From positions 103,451 to 167,450 of the forward strand of contig DLGF01000005.1 of assembly GCA_002482545.1 (NCBI GenBank): a stretch of 64,000 nt of DNA, read 5' to 3'. Below the pieces are notes generated by a model. The model ran no database searches. It saw only the letters and a program-made list of their open reading frames with translations, and was not told where the DNA came from. The position numbers were made by a program, and so were the translations under genes. Origin of the DNA: Sporomusaceae bacterium UBA7701. GTDB taxonomy: Bacteria > Bacillota > Negativicutes > Sporomusales > UBA7701. Positions 8,138 to 16,382 of this stretch are shown here, one piece after another (positions within the stretch are counted from its first letter, which is position 1; every line of letters starts with the position of its first letter).

Positions 8138-9574
8138 ATGGGCCGCTTTCAATCTGCTAATACCGGGCAACAGGTGCGAATGGCCGTTCTTTTGGCCAGC
8201 CTGTGTGCATTCTTTTATCTTTTCCGGCTGAATCCGCAGGGGTCTCCTGACAGGCCGGCAATCCTTGCGCTGAGCGTATTGGTGTTGGTTCTGGGTCTTT
8301 GGATGACGGAATATCTGCCGATGGCCGTAAGCGGGCTGATTGGCTGTTTCCTGCTCTATTTTTTCGGGACCTATTTTCAATTCGGCGTTTTAATCAGCGG
8401 GAGCTTCTCCGGATTTGCGGTCCCGTCTGTTTGGTTTGCTTTCAGCGGCCTCGTGATCGGCGGTGCCATGGGCCTGAGCGGTCTGGCCAGGAGGATTTCC
8501 CTGATGGTCCTGCGCTACACCGGAAACTCGTATTCGAACCTGCTTTTTGGAACGCTCATTTTGAGCGGCGTACTGGTGTTTTTCATCCCTTCGACCGATG
8601 CCCGCACGGTTGTCCTGATGTCGCTTATCGCCGGCATGAGCGGCGTCCGTACGGAAGAACCGGACGCTGGTGTGATGAAGGGGCTCAGCCTGTTGGTACC
8701 GTTCAGCTCGAGCATTATGGGAATCGGTGTGCTGGCCAGCGTATCCTCGATTACGGCGGTCGGGATGATCGAAAAATACGGCGGCATCCAAATAAGTTAT
8801 GTAAAATGGCTGGTGATGTTTTTGCCGGCCGAATTACTTACCATGACCGCGCTTTACTTTTTGGTAAAAATGCTGTTTCCGGCCCAAATTGCTCGGGTGA
8901 ATAAGGGCTGGATCGAAGAAGAACTGGTTCTGACCGGACCGGTTTCCGCCAGGGAACAGCGAGCGGCCGTCATTATCGGGAGTGCAGTCCTGCTTTTTCT
9001 GACCGGATCGTTTACAGGGCTCCGCTCCGACGTTGTCGCCATGGCCTGCGCCGCCTTGCTGCTGTTGCCCAATGTGGGGGTTATTGGCGGCAAGGAATTG
9101 GCGACCCGGATAAACTGGCTGATCGCACCTATATTTTTGGGCTCCGCGTTTTCCATCGTCAATTGCCTGGAAGCTACCGGCATGCTGGCGCGCATCGGGG
9201 CCGCCGCCCTCAACCTCGCCCAGGGACCGTTGCTGGATTCGGGTTATCCGGTCCAAATGCTGACAGTATGCGGGGTAGCGGGAATAATGCACCTTTTCAC
9301 GGCCCACAGCAGCATGCTGATCGCGTCATTTGTCCCGGTCGTACTCCAATGGGCCGACGCTTTGGATCTGGGTATGGGCATTCCCTTGATATTCGTGTGG
9401 GGGTCGCAACTGGAAATCATGGCTTTCCAGTCGAGCTCGCTGACCATCGCCTACGGCTATGGGGCCATCCAGGGCATTGACATTCTTAAAATCGGCATAC
9501 CGCTGGCCCTTGTCCAACTGATCGGGGGGACGCTGATTTTAAGCTGTTGGTGGAAGATTCTGGGGCTGCTGTGA
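8138..9574 (+). CDS. SLC13/DASS-type anion permease (second of two)
   Basis: This 478-residue polytopic membrane protein is related to, but clearly divergent from, the preceding permease. It keeps the repeat loops IPSTDARTVVLMS (near residue 150) and HLFTAHSSMLIASFVP (near 390). In the first loop the usual SGTA is replaced by STDA, and in the second by TAHSS, suggesting a different ion or substrate. The start at 8138 follows GGATAAGGA; the longer frame from 8063 would overlap the previous gene and lacks a ribosome site. Two distinct carriers in one decarboxylase operon could provide uptake plus export, or two substrates. It is followed directly by the UbiX gene without a terminator. Confidence 0.82.
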   Translation: MGRFQSANTGQQVRMAVLLASLCAFFYLFRLNPQGSPDRPAILALSVLVLVLGLWMTEYLPMAVSGLIGCFLLYFFGTYFQFGVLISGSFSGFAVPSVWFAFSGLVIGGAMGLSGLARRISLMVLRYTGNSYSNLLFGTLILSGVLVFFIPSTDARTVVLMSLIAGMSGVRTEEPDAGVMKGLSLLVPFSSSIMGIGVLASVSSITAVGMIEKYGGIQISYVKWLVMFLPAELLTMTALYFLVKMLFPAQIARVNKGWIEEELVLTGPVSAREQRAAVIIGSAVLLFLTGSFTGLRSDVVAMACAALLLLPNVGVIGGKELATRINWLIAPIFLGSAFSIVNCLEATGMLARIGAAALNLAQGPLLDSGYPVQMLTVCGVAGIMHLFTAHSSMLIASFVPVVLQWADALDLGMGIPLIFVWGSQLEIMAFQSSSLTIAYGYGAIQGIDILKIGIPLALVQLIGGTLILSCWWKILGLL

Positions 9575-9621
9575 AATGGGTGGAAGCGCCGAAGCTATTC
9601 CAACGGAAATGAGGGAGGGAC

Positions 9622-10224
9622 ATGAAGAGGATTATCGTCGGAATGTCGGGAGCCACCGGCCAGATTTACGGCATCAGGCTCCTTCAATACCTGCGCGAAC
9701 TTCCTGAGATCGAGCTCCATCTGGTCATTTCAGACTGGGCTAAAAGAACCATCGCCCTGGAGACCGATTGGACGACGGGGGCAGTGGAAGCCCTGGCTCA
9801 TCGGGTATATGACAGCCATGACCAGGCGGCTGCAATTTCCAGCGGATCTTTCAGCCGCGCGGCAATGGTAATTGCGCCCTGCAGTGTAAAAACCTTGTCG
9901 GCCATAGCCAATTCCTATAACGACAGTCTGATGATCCGGGCGGCGGATACAACCTTGAAGGAGCGCAAGCCGCTGATCCTGGCATTCCGGGAAACGCCCC
10001 TGCACGCCGGCCACCTGCGGCTCATGGCTCAGGCTGCCGACATAGGCGCCGTCATAGCCCCGCCGGTCCCTTCCTTCTACAACAATCCCCGTACGATTGA
10101 CGACTTGGTGGATTATACTATATACCGGCTTATGGATATAATGGGCCTTCCATCGAAACGGGCGAAACGGTGGGAGGGTTTAGAGCGCAGACGGCTATCC
10201 GAAGGGGATGGAAGAGATCAATGA
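9622..10224 (+). CDS. ubiX: UbiX-like flavin prenyltransferase
   Basis: This 200-residue flavoprotein belongs to the UbiX family, which prenylates FMN to give the cofactor needed by UbiD enzymes. The N-terminal GMSGATGQIYG (residues 7-17) is the flavin phosphate loop. The region PCSVKTLSAIANSYNDSLMIRAADTTLKERKPLILAFRETPL carries the conserved Ser/Asn, Arg and Glu residues of the active site. A ribosome site GAGGGAGG precedes the ATG. It overlaps the next gene by four bases (ATGA), so the two are translationally coupled. Together with the UbiD gene upstream it makes a self-sufficient decarboxylase system. Confidence 0.93.
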   Translation: MKRIIVGMSGATGQIYGIRLLQYLRELPEIELHLVISDWAKRTIALETDWTTGAVEALAHRVYDSHDQAAAISSGSFSRAAMVIAPCSVKTLSAIANSYNDSLMIRAADTTLKERKPLILAFRETPLHAGHLRLMAQAADIGAVIAPPVPSFYNNPRTIDDLVDYTIYRLMDIMGLPSKRAKRWEGLERRRLSEGDGRDQ

Positions 10225-10610
10225 TCGAATTTGAACGCCAGTCAGGCCGAATCCGGGTCAGCCTCAGAGCCGCAGCGATGGGAGCGGATCTTTGCCTCAT
10301 CATTTCCGGCGGCGACCGGCCCCATCTGGGGGCGGTCGCCTTGGCCCAGCCTCGGCCCAGTCTTGCTGAGCCGGATAGACTTAGTCCTTCGGTTTCATTA
10401 TTGACCCTTGTCGGGCATAAAGAAGGCGGCATTGCCTGCCAGGCTGCTGAAAGGATCGCTTCCCGCACCGGCCGGAACGTGGTTGTCTGCTGCGGCATAC
10501 ACGTCGATGAGATACAGGGCGGGGAAATTACCGCGGTGCTTGAAATGGTGAACACATTGGTGAGCGATCTTCTCAACGCGACGGACAGTGAGCTGACGGA
10601 CCCGGTATAA
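10221..10610 (+). CDS. LpdD-like protein (prenylated-flavin chaperone family)
   Basis: This 129-residue protein has the LpdD/BsdD-type signature GGDRPHLGAVALAQP (residues 30-44) and a second block GHKEGGIACQAAERIA. Members are the small third gene of UbiD/UbiX operons such as gallate (lpdBCD) and hydroxybenzoate (bsdBCD) decarboxylases. They are thought to help with prenylated flavin handling. The ATG at 10221 overlaps the UbiX stop; the in-frame start at 10170 would lie within the UbiX gene and lacks support. Its presence favours an aromatic hydroxy-acid decarboxylase as the function of the cluster. Confidence 0.82.
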   Translation: MIEFERQSGRIRVSLRAAAMGADLCLIISGGDRPHLGAVALAQPRPSLAEPDRLSPSVSLLTLVGHKEGGIACQAAERIASRTGRNVVVCCGIHVDEIQGGEITAVLEMVNTLVSDLLNATDSELTDPV

Positions 10611-10689
10611 AGGGCAATTGCCCGGCCGGGCTTGTCGGGGGCGCCCTCGCAGGGAGGGCATGGGCAGGCCCAAAGGGCGAAAAGTGCCG

Positions 10690-10742
10690 AAAATAGTAAA
10701 AGGCTCAACAATCAAGGCGGATTGTTGAGCCTTTTACTATTT
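10690..10742. terminator. Bidirectional terminator between convergent genes
   Basis: AAATAGTAAAAGGCTCAACA and its complement form a long perfect stem of about 23 base pairs with a 5-base loop. It lies between the UbiD-cluster end and the minus-strand chemoreceptor-like gene, and can serve both. Confidence 0.85.
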
Positions 10743-10777
10743 GGCGGTTTGGCGGGCATCCGGCGCGGCGCCGTCCT

Positions 10778-11851
10778 CTAGGCCTTATTATCGGCCATAT
10801 TCATGATTTTCTGGCCGATCGTTCTCAGCCCTTCCAGCGTCCGGGCGATTTCCTGCATGGCCAGGGCCTGTTCCTGGGTAATGTCGTTGCTTTGCTCGAC
10901 GTTTTTCAGCACTTGCTCCACCGCTTCACGGAACTTCGACAACATGCCTTTGATATTGGCCGCCGATTGCGTACTTTCATCGGCCAATTTGCGCACCTCG
11001 TTGGCGACTACTGCGAAGCCCCGTCCGTTCTCGCCGGCCCGGACGGCTTCGATGGCCGCGTTTATGCCCAGCAGGTTGGTCTGCTGCGATACCCGCCTGA
11101 TAATCTCCAGGATTTCCGAGGTCTGATTGACTTCCACGCCTGCCGTTTTGGCAATGTGGGCAGCCTCCTGGCTTGTTGCCGCGAGTTCCTCCGACGAGGC
11201 GGACAGCTGTTCGGCCGCCGTAATGGCCCGCTCCAGGGCGGTATACATTTCGGTCACGTACCGGTTGAGCTGCTGGGATCTTTCATTCTCGCGCAGGCGC
11301 ACAAGCTCCTGCGCTTTGGAGATCTTGACCGCTTCGTCGATGGCCTGCGCAATCGAGTCCTGCCCGGAATCGATTAATTCGGAGGGCAGGCCACAGCGTT
11401 TGGCGGCCTCGCGGCCCTTATTCTGGGCGACGATCGCATCCACGCCCGACCGGGCAAGCTCCTCAACCTGCCGGAGCAGCTCGTCGTCCGTCTTGAAAGT
11501 GCGGATAAAAATGGTGACATCTTTGAAACAGATATCCTGCTCGGCGCCGCCCGACCGCAGAACGACGCCGATTTTCGTCGCGCCTGAGGTGGCCAGGTTG
11601 CTTATCGGACCTAGAATATCGATAATTGATACAGGTAATTCGACTACCACCTTTTCCGTTGCTTTCTTGAGCTGATTGGCTGTTCCGCTCCGGGCAATGA
11701 CGACTTCAACCCCGGGCGAGGCTTGAACCAGCTCCACCGCCTGCTGACGGGACGCCACCTCGACCGGTATGTCGAGCCCCTTGATGGCGGTGAGACTTTT
11801 GGCCACCTCAGCGATTTCAGGGGTTGGAGCAAAAAACATGATGGACGCCAT
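10778..11851 (-). CDS. Soluble PrpR_N-domain / methyl-accepting signalling fusion protein
   Basis: This 357-residue protein has no membrane segment. Residues 1-180 match the PrpR N-terminal sensor pattern (VEVVIARSGTANQLKK, then VVVELPVSIIDIL, then LIDSGQDSIAQAIDEA), normally found at the front of sigma-54 activators that sense propionate-related metabolites. Residues 185-350 form a coiled-coil MCP signalling domain with the hairpin-tip region QQTNLLGINAAIEAVRAGENGRGFAVVANEVRKLA (255-289). It probably feeds a cytoplasmic metabolite signal to CheA/CheW. An AGGAGG site precedes the ATG. The domain pairing is unusual; no chemotaxis genes are in this window. The fold assignments rest on motif recognition. 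Confidence 0.85.
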   Translation of the reverse strand: MASIMFFAPTPEIAEVAKSLTAIKGLDIPVEVASRQQAVELVQASPGVEVVIARSGTANQLKKATEKVVVELPVSIIDILGPISNLATSGATKIGVVLRSGGAEQDICFKDVTIFIRTFKTDDELLRQVEELARSGVDAIVAQNKGREAAKRCGLPSELIDSGQDSIAQAIDEAVKISKAQELVRLRENERSQQLNRYVTEMYTALERAITAAEQLSASSEELAATSQEAAHIAKTAGVEVNQTSEILEIIRRVSQQTNLLGINAAIEAVRAGENGRGFAVVANEVRKLADESTQSAANIKGMLSKFREAVEQVLKNVEQSNDITQEQALAMQEIARTLEGLRTIGQKIMNMADNKA

Positions 11852-12132
11852 TGAACTTACCTCCTAAAATTTTGTTTCCGGCAGACCGGCCGGCCGCAGC
11901 CGCCACGGCGTTTTGCGGGACTCGCCCCGCTGGCCTCCTGCCTGATTCTCCGCATTTATCCAGGCCTGATAGCTCCCGCAATAGCTTATCTCGCAATTTT
12001 CATGCAATATTTGTGCCATCATGGTGCCTGCTCTGGCGGCTGTGGATAGACCGCAGCCGCGCCGGAAAAAGCTAGGGTTACTAATAATGTTTTTCGGTAT
12101 TCCCTTTTTTGGATAAAGATGCTACAATAGTA

Positions 12133-12168
12133 TTAGATAATAATTATTGATAAGTAATTATTATCTAA
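12133..12168. promoter_or_regulatory. Perfect 14-bp AT-rich inverted repeat upstream of a small ORF
   Basis: TTAGATAATAATTA and its exact complement TAATTATTATCTAA are separated by 8 bases. The site contains GATAAT-type hexamers reminiscent of Fur/PerR boxes and lies just downstream of a possible -10 TACAAT (12123-12128), where a repressor would block transcription. The regulator is a guess. Confidence 0.5.
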
Positions 12169-12193
12169 ATATCACTGAAAAGAGGTAAGAACC

Positions 12194-12313
12194 ATGATGG
12201 TAGATAAAGACATCATCCGGAATCTGGAATGCCTGCATGAGCAGCTTCTCCGCGAAAGGCAAATGTCGTCGGCCCGCAATGTCAGGCGGCTGATCGAACG
12301 GTTCGGCAAATAA
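12194..12313 (+). CDS. Small 39-residue protein of unknown function
   Basis: This short ORF begins MMVDKDIIRNLECLHEQ and ends RRLIERFGK. It is basic, probably helical and contains one Cys. AGAGGTAAG sits at ribosome-site distance from the ATG. The palindrome and -10-like sequence upstream support expression as its own unit. No family is recognised. The 340-base stretch between the divergent PrpR_N-MCP gene and this ORF holds otherwise only the palindrome. Confidence 0.5.
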   Translation: MMVDKDIIRNLECLHEQLLRERQMSSARNVRRLIERFGK

Positions 12314-12534
12314 GACCTCTCCATAGCCGCCGGCGGTTACAGAACGGCGGGCGGCGGACAATTCAGCCTGCAATAGCGATGATGCCGGAAGTTTAGGTGG
12401 CCCCGGGTTCTTTGACCGATACGGGGCCGCGCCGCCCCCGCTGCAGGATGGCCTCGTCCCGTGTCGAATCAGGGATGAGGCTGCTTTTTTTTTGCGCCGC
12501 CCGGGACCGGAACAGGAAGCCGCCGCAGCGAGCG

Positions 12535-13767
12535 TTATTGCTCCAGTGTATCGACCCGGAGCAGCGAGGGAAAAAGGCGCATCCAGACGACGGCGACCAG
12601 CACGGTGCCGACGCCGCCGATCAGGACGGCCGGTACGGCGCCGAACCAGGCGGCGGTCAGGCCTGACTCGAAATCGCCCAATTGGTTCGATGTTCCGGTA
12701 AATAACGAATTCACCGCACTCACTCTGCCCCGCATATAATTCGGAGTTTCCATCTGGACCAGCGACCAGCGGATAACGACACTGATGACGTTGGCTGCGC
12801 CAAGGATGACCAGCGCGCCAAGGGAAAGCAGGAACGAAGTTGACACGGCGAATAGGATTGTCACCATGCCGAAAATAATGACGGCGGCGAACATGAGCAG
12901 GCCAACCCGCCGCCGCAGCGAAAAGCGCGCCAGGAACAGCGACATAGATAGTGCCCCGGCGGCCGGCGCGGAGCGCAGGAGACCCAGCCCCTGCGGGCCG
13001 ACGCCGAGGATTTCCTGGGCGTAAATGGGCAATAAGGCGGTCGCTCCGCCTAGCAGCACTGCGAAGAGATCCAGGGATATCGCGCCCAGGATGGTCGGGT
13101 TGCCGCGGATAAAATGAATCCCGGCGAATAGGGATTGAGAGGCGGCCTCATGGCATTGCGGCGCGGTTGGCCTGCTGCGTGTCAGGAAAACCAGCAGGCT
13201 TGCCGCCAGAAATAAAGCGCCGGTCGCAAAATAGACCCAGGACGGGCTTGCGACATACAGCAGGCCGCCGAAGGCAGGACCGATAATGGCGGCAGTCTGG
13301 TTGGAAGAGGCGAACAAGGAAACGGCGCGGGGAATAAAACTGGCCGGCACCAGGTCGGGCACATAGGCCTGCATCGTCGGGCTTTCGAAGGACCGGGTGC
13401 CTCCGATTACGAACATAATCAGCAGGATGCTTTCCGTATTCAGCCATCCGGCGCAACTGCCGGCTGCCAGCACCAAAGCTCCCGCTCCTTGAACGGACTG
13501 ACACAGACAGATAACCCACCGGCGATTGTAGTTATCGGCCACGTGGCCTACCACCAGCGTAAGCAGGAACATCGGCAGAAACTGGGCGAGCCCGACCAGT
13601 CCGAGGTAAAGCGCGCTGCCGGTAATGGCGTAGACCTGCCACCCCACGGCCACCGAAAGCATCTGATAAGACAGGGCGGTTGCCCCGCGGGACAGCAGGA
13701 ATAAGAGGAGAGACGTGTTGCGCAAGATTGCCGGCTCTTCCGAGAAATTGTCAGGTAACGTCGGCAT
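12535..13767 (-). CDS. MFS transporter, EntS-like (MFS_3) exporter family
   Basis: This 410-residue permease has about twelve hydrophobic segments and the MFS loop 2-3 motif VGHVADNYNRRW (residues 68-79), a variant of the DxxGRR signature. The N-terminal LLLFLLSRGATALSYQMLSVAVGWQVY is like the enterobactin-exporter branch of the superfamily. The start at 13767 has GGAGGTTAACT before it; the longer frame to 13884 has no such site. It probably exports a small molecule. It is convergent with the 39-residue ORF. A Fur-like palindrome nearby would fit a siderophore-related role, but that is weak evidence. Confidence 0.82.
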   Translation of the reverse strand: MPTLPDNFSEEPAILRNTSLLLFLLSRGATALSYQMLSVAVGWQVYAITGSALYLGLVGLAQFLPMFLLTLVVGHVADNYNRRWVICLCQSVQGAGALVLAAGSCAGWLNTESILLIMFVIGGTRSFESPTMQAYVPDLVPASFIPRAVSLFASSNQTAAIIGPAFGGLLYVASPSWVYFATGALFLAASLLVFLTRSRPTAPQCHEAASQSLFAGIHFIRGNPTILGAISLDLFAVLLGGATALLPIYAQEILGVGPQGLGLLRSAPAAGALSMSLFLARFSLRRRVGLLMFAAVIIFGMVTILFAVSTSFLLSLGALVILGAANVISVVIRWSLVQMETPNYMRGRVSAVNSLFTGTSNQLGDFESGLTAAWFGAVPAVLIGGVGTVLVAVVWMRLFPSLLRVDTLEQ

Positions 13768-13931
13768 AGTTAACCTCCAGATATATGCATCATGGTTTGT
13801 GCAAGAAACACTCCAGCTTTTCTTACCCCACCGTCCTTTCCGGGCGGCAACAAGATTATTGCCCCGACTGATTCTCCCGGCCATCGCTGGCTGGGATTGG
13901 ATTAGGCCAATATTTAATGCTTTTATGGAAT

Positions 13932-13953
13932 TATTGGGATTATATTTAGGCGG
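13932..13953. promoter_or_regulatory. Candidate upstream activator element of the OYE promoter
   Basis: TATTGGGATTATATTTAGG matches TATTAGGATTATATTTGGG at 20891 in 17 of 19 positions, and both are preceded by TTTTATG plus four variable bases. The TTAGGCGG at its end recurs at 20862 and 26081. All copies lie upstream of sigma-54-type promoters. This one is about 310 bases from its -24 element. The rest of the roughly 650-base region between the MFS and OYE genes shows no gene. Confidence 0.6.
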
Positions 13954-14258
13954 TACAATCAGTTTTTTGCGAATAGCGCAGGGGAATTCCTGGCGCTATC
14001 CCCTGGCCGCCGCCCGCCGGGGGCGAGTTTCTGACGGGCGAGGCTATCGCCGGTTCGGGGGCGGGAGGGAACCCGGGCCTTGGCAATTTTTCCGGGCTGC
14101 CGCGAATGGGGAATTGTTGGCCGGGAGACTGCTGAATAACTTGGCGAGACGGTTTTCATGATCCGGGAGCTGTAACGCTCCTTGGCGGATTTTCCCGCCC
14201 GGGGGTTTTGTGGGTGGTGTTCCCGCGCTGCCCGCGCCAATCAACAGACCTGAGAGAA

Positions 14259-14275
14259 TTGGCACAACATTTGCA
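14259..14275 (+). promoter_or_regulatory. Sigma-54 (-24/-12) promoter of the OYE-type reductase
   Basis: TTGGCACAACATTTGCA matches the consensus TTGGCACGNNNNTTGCA with the required ten bases between GG and GC. It lies about 145 bases before the start codon. Confidence 0.85.
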
Positions 14276-14419
14276 TGTTGGTTATTGTGCCATGTGAGAA
14301 TTGCATGATTCCTCCGAAGCCCGTGCGGCTCTAAAGTAGGAAAGGTCTTGCAACAATGCCTGACGTAAAATGCCAGAGAAGGGATTCAACGCAAAGAAAT
14401 GATTTAAGGAGGTTACCGC

Positions 14420-16285
14420 ATGTTATTGTTCACTCCCATTTCCATCGGCTGTACCAAAGTCAAAAACCGGGTTGTGTTGCCTTCCATGTGCACCCATTAT
14501 TGCGAGGAAGGGTTCATAACCGATCGTATGCGGGAATTTATCCGGGAACGAGCCATCGGGGGCATCGGCCTGTTCATTGTACCGGGCAATCCGTACGGTA
14601 AAGCCAGCGGCGCGCGGATGGCCATCTCGGAAGAGAAATATTTCGACGGCTGGCGGGAGCTGGCCGCCATCGTGCGGGAGCACGGGGCGAAACTGGTGTG
14701 CCAGCTGCATGCCGCCAAGCATCAGGCCGGGCGCGGCGCAGCGACCGAGGCTCCCATCGAAATGAGTAAAGAGGAAATCAGAGAAGTTATCCAAAACTAC
14801 GTCCGTGGAGCCAAAAACGCCCTGGAAATCGGGCTGGACGGCGTTGAGCTGCATGGCGCCCATGCCCATGAGATCGCCCGGTTTTTATCGCCCTTTTACA
14901 ATAAGCGGCAGGATGAATACGGCGGAAACGCTGCCGGCAGGGCCAAACTGGCGGTAGACCTTGTCCGGGAAATCAAGGACGCCTGCGGCGACCGCCTGCC
15001 GGTCATCGTCCGGCTCAGCGGCTATGAAATGGTGCCGGGAGGCCGCGATATCAGCGAAACGGTTGAATGCGCCGCCTTGATCGCCGAAGCGGGCGCCGAC
15101 GCCCTGCATATTTCCCGGGGAATGCCCGAGTCGGAACAATGGATTTCCGCGCCGATGGATGTTGAGGAAGGTTTCAATGTTGAAGCGGCAGCCGCAGTGA
15201 AAAGGGCGGTGGACGTGCCGGTAATAACGGTAAACCGGATTCTGAACCCGCTGATGGCCGAGCAGATTCTCCAAGAGGGCAAAGCCGACATGGTTGCAAT
15301 GGCCCGGGCCCACCTGGCCGAACCCCACCTGATCAAGAAGTTCCTCGAGGGCGATGTCCCGGTGCGCCGCTGTCTCGGCTGCAATCAAGGCTGCCGGCAG
15401 AGCGGCCTGGGGAAAAAGAACATTTTTTGCATGCAGAATCCCCGGACCGGCAGGGAGAGCGAGCTTGTCTACCTCCCGGCGACCAAAGAGGAAAACATCA
15501 TGATCGTCGGAGCGGGTCCCGCGGGTCTCGAAGCGGCGGTCGTCCTGGCCGAACGGGGCTACAAACCCGTGGTCTACGAAAAGGACGCCGAATTGGGCGG
15601 CCTGATCCGGCTGGCTTCGCTTCCCCCCCACAAGGACTCGCTGAAAGAGATCATCGTCTATCGCCGGAAGATGCTGGACCTATTGAAGGTCGAGGTGGAA
15701 CTGGGGCGGGAAGTGACTCTGGACCTGATAAAGAAGGTCAATCCCTCCGTGCTCATCCTGGCTACCGGCAGCAAGCCTTTGATGCCGCGGATTCCCGGGA
15801 TCGAGGGGAGCGGCGTTTATTCCGCCGATCAAGTCTATTCCGGCAAAGTGGAGGTCGGCTCCCGGGTCGCGGTGATCGGCGGCGGCCTGATCGGCTGCGA
15901 GACGGCGGAATATCTGGCGTCCAGAGGGAAAAGCGTGGTCGTTTTTGAAATGGCGGACGACATCGCCAAAGAACTCGGCAAGAGCAGAAGGTATTTCATG
16001 CTGAAGCGCATGGAAGAGTACGGTGTAGAGATCAGGCTGCTCACCAAGGTCGCCCGGATCGAACTGCCGACGGTGGCGATCAGCACGCAGGGCTTCGGCC
16101 AGGTGCTGACCGGGTTTGACAGCGTGGTTGTCGCGGCCGGCCGGGTTCCTGTCGACGGACTTGTTCAGCAAGTGCAGCAAACCAAGCTGGAAAACACCAA
16201 AGTATTTGTTATCGGTGACGTCAGCAAGCCGGGCTTGGCCATGGACGCCATCTATCAGGGCGCCCGCACGGCTGCCGACATTTAG
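14420..16285 (+). CDS. NADH:flavin oxidoreductase / enoate reductase family (OYE barrel + 4Fe-4S + FAD)
   Basis: This 621-residue multi-cofactor enzyme reduces activated C=C bonds, as in 2,4-dienoyl-CoA reductase, enoate reductase and BaiCD. Residues 1-310 form the FMN barrel (opening LFTPISIGCTKVKNRVVLPS; HGAHAHEIARFLSPFYNKR near 150-170). Cys318, Cys321, Cys325 and Cys337 are the 4Fe-4S ligands. MIVGAGPAGLEAAV (about 361-374) binds FAD and VAVIGGGLIGCETAEYL (about 484-500) binds NAD(P)H. An AAGGAGG site precedes the ATG. It is transcribed alone from a sigma-54 promoter and shares an upstream element with the NicX-like genes, so it may act in the same pathway. The substrate is unknown. Confidence 0.9.
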   Translation: MLLFTPISIGCTKVKNRVVLPSMCTHYCEEGFITDRMREFIRERAIGGIGLFIVPGNPYGKASGARMAISEEKYFDGWRELAAIVREHGAKLVCQLHAAKHQAGRGAATEAPIEMSKEEIREVIQNYVRGAKNALEIGLDGVELHGAHAHEIARFLSPFYNKRQDEYGGNAAGRAKLAVDLVREIKDACGDRLPVIVRLSGYEMVPGGRDISETVECAALIAEAGADALHISRGMPESEQWISAPMDVEEGFNVEAAAAVKRAVDVPVITVNRILNPLMAEQILQEGKADMVAMARAHLAEPHLIKKFLEGDVPVRRCLGCNQGCRQSGLGKKNIFCMQNPRTGRESELVYLPATKEENIMIVGAGPAGLEAAVVLAERGYKPVVYEKDAELGGLIRLASLPPHKDSLKEIIVYRRKMLDLLKVEVELGREVTLDLIKKVNPSVLILATGSKPLMPRIPGIEGSGVYSADQVYSGKVEVGSRVAVIGGGLIGCETAEYLASRGKSVVVFEMADDIAKELGKSRRYFMLKRMEEYGVEIRLLTKVARIELPTVAISTQGFGQVLTGFDSVVVAAGRVPVDGLVQQVQQTKLENTKVFVIGDVSKPGLAMDAIYQGARTAADI

Positions 16286-16317
16286 CCGCCGGCACCCTTC
16301 CGGCGCATCCTGCCGAC

Positions 16318-16355
16318 AAAAACCTGAGTTAGGCATTTGCCGACTCAGGTTTTTT
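16318..16355. terminator. Bidirectional terminator between OYE and aconitase genes
   Basis: AAAAACCTGAGT pairs with ACTCAGGTTTTTT around a 13-base loop, between two convergent genes. Confidence 0.85.
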
Positions 16356-16382
16356 GTTGACAAGCTCGCAGTGCACAAGGCC

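Noticed and set aside
13715..14161. ORF of 148 codons antisense to the end of the MFS gene region
   Set aside because: No ribosome site or family; it covers the putative activator element and looks like a chance open frame.
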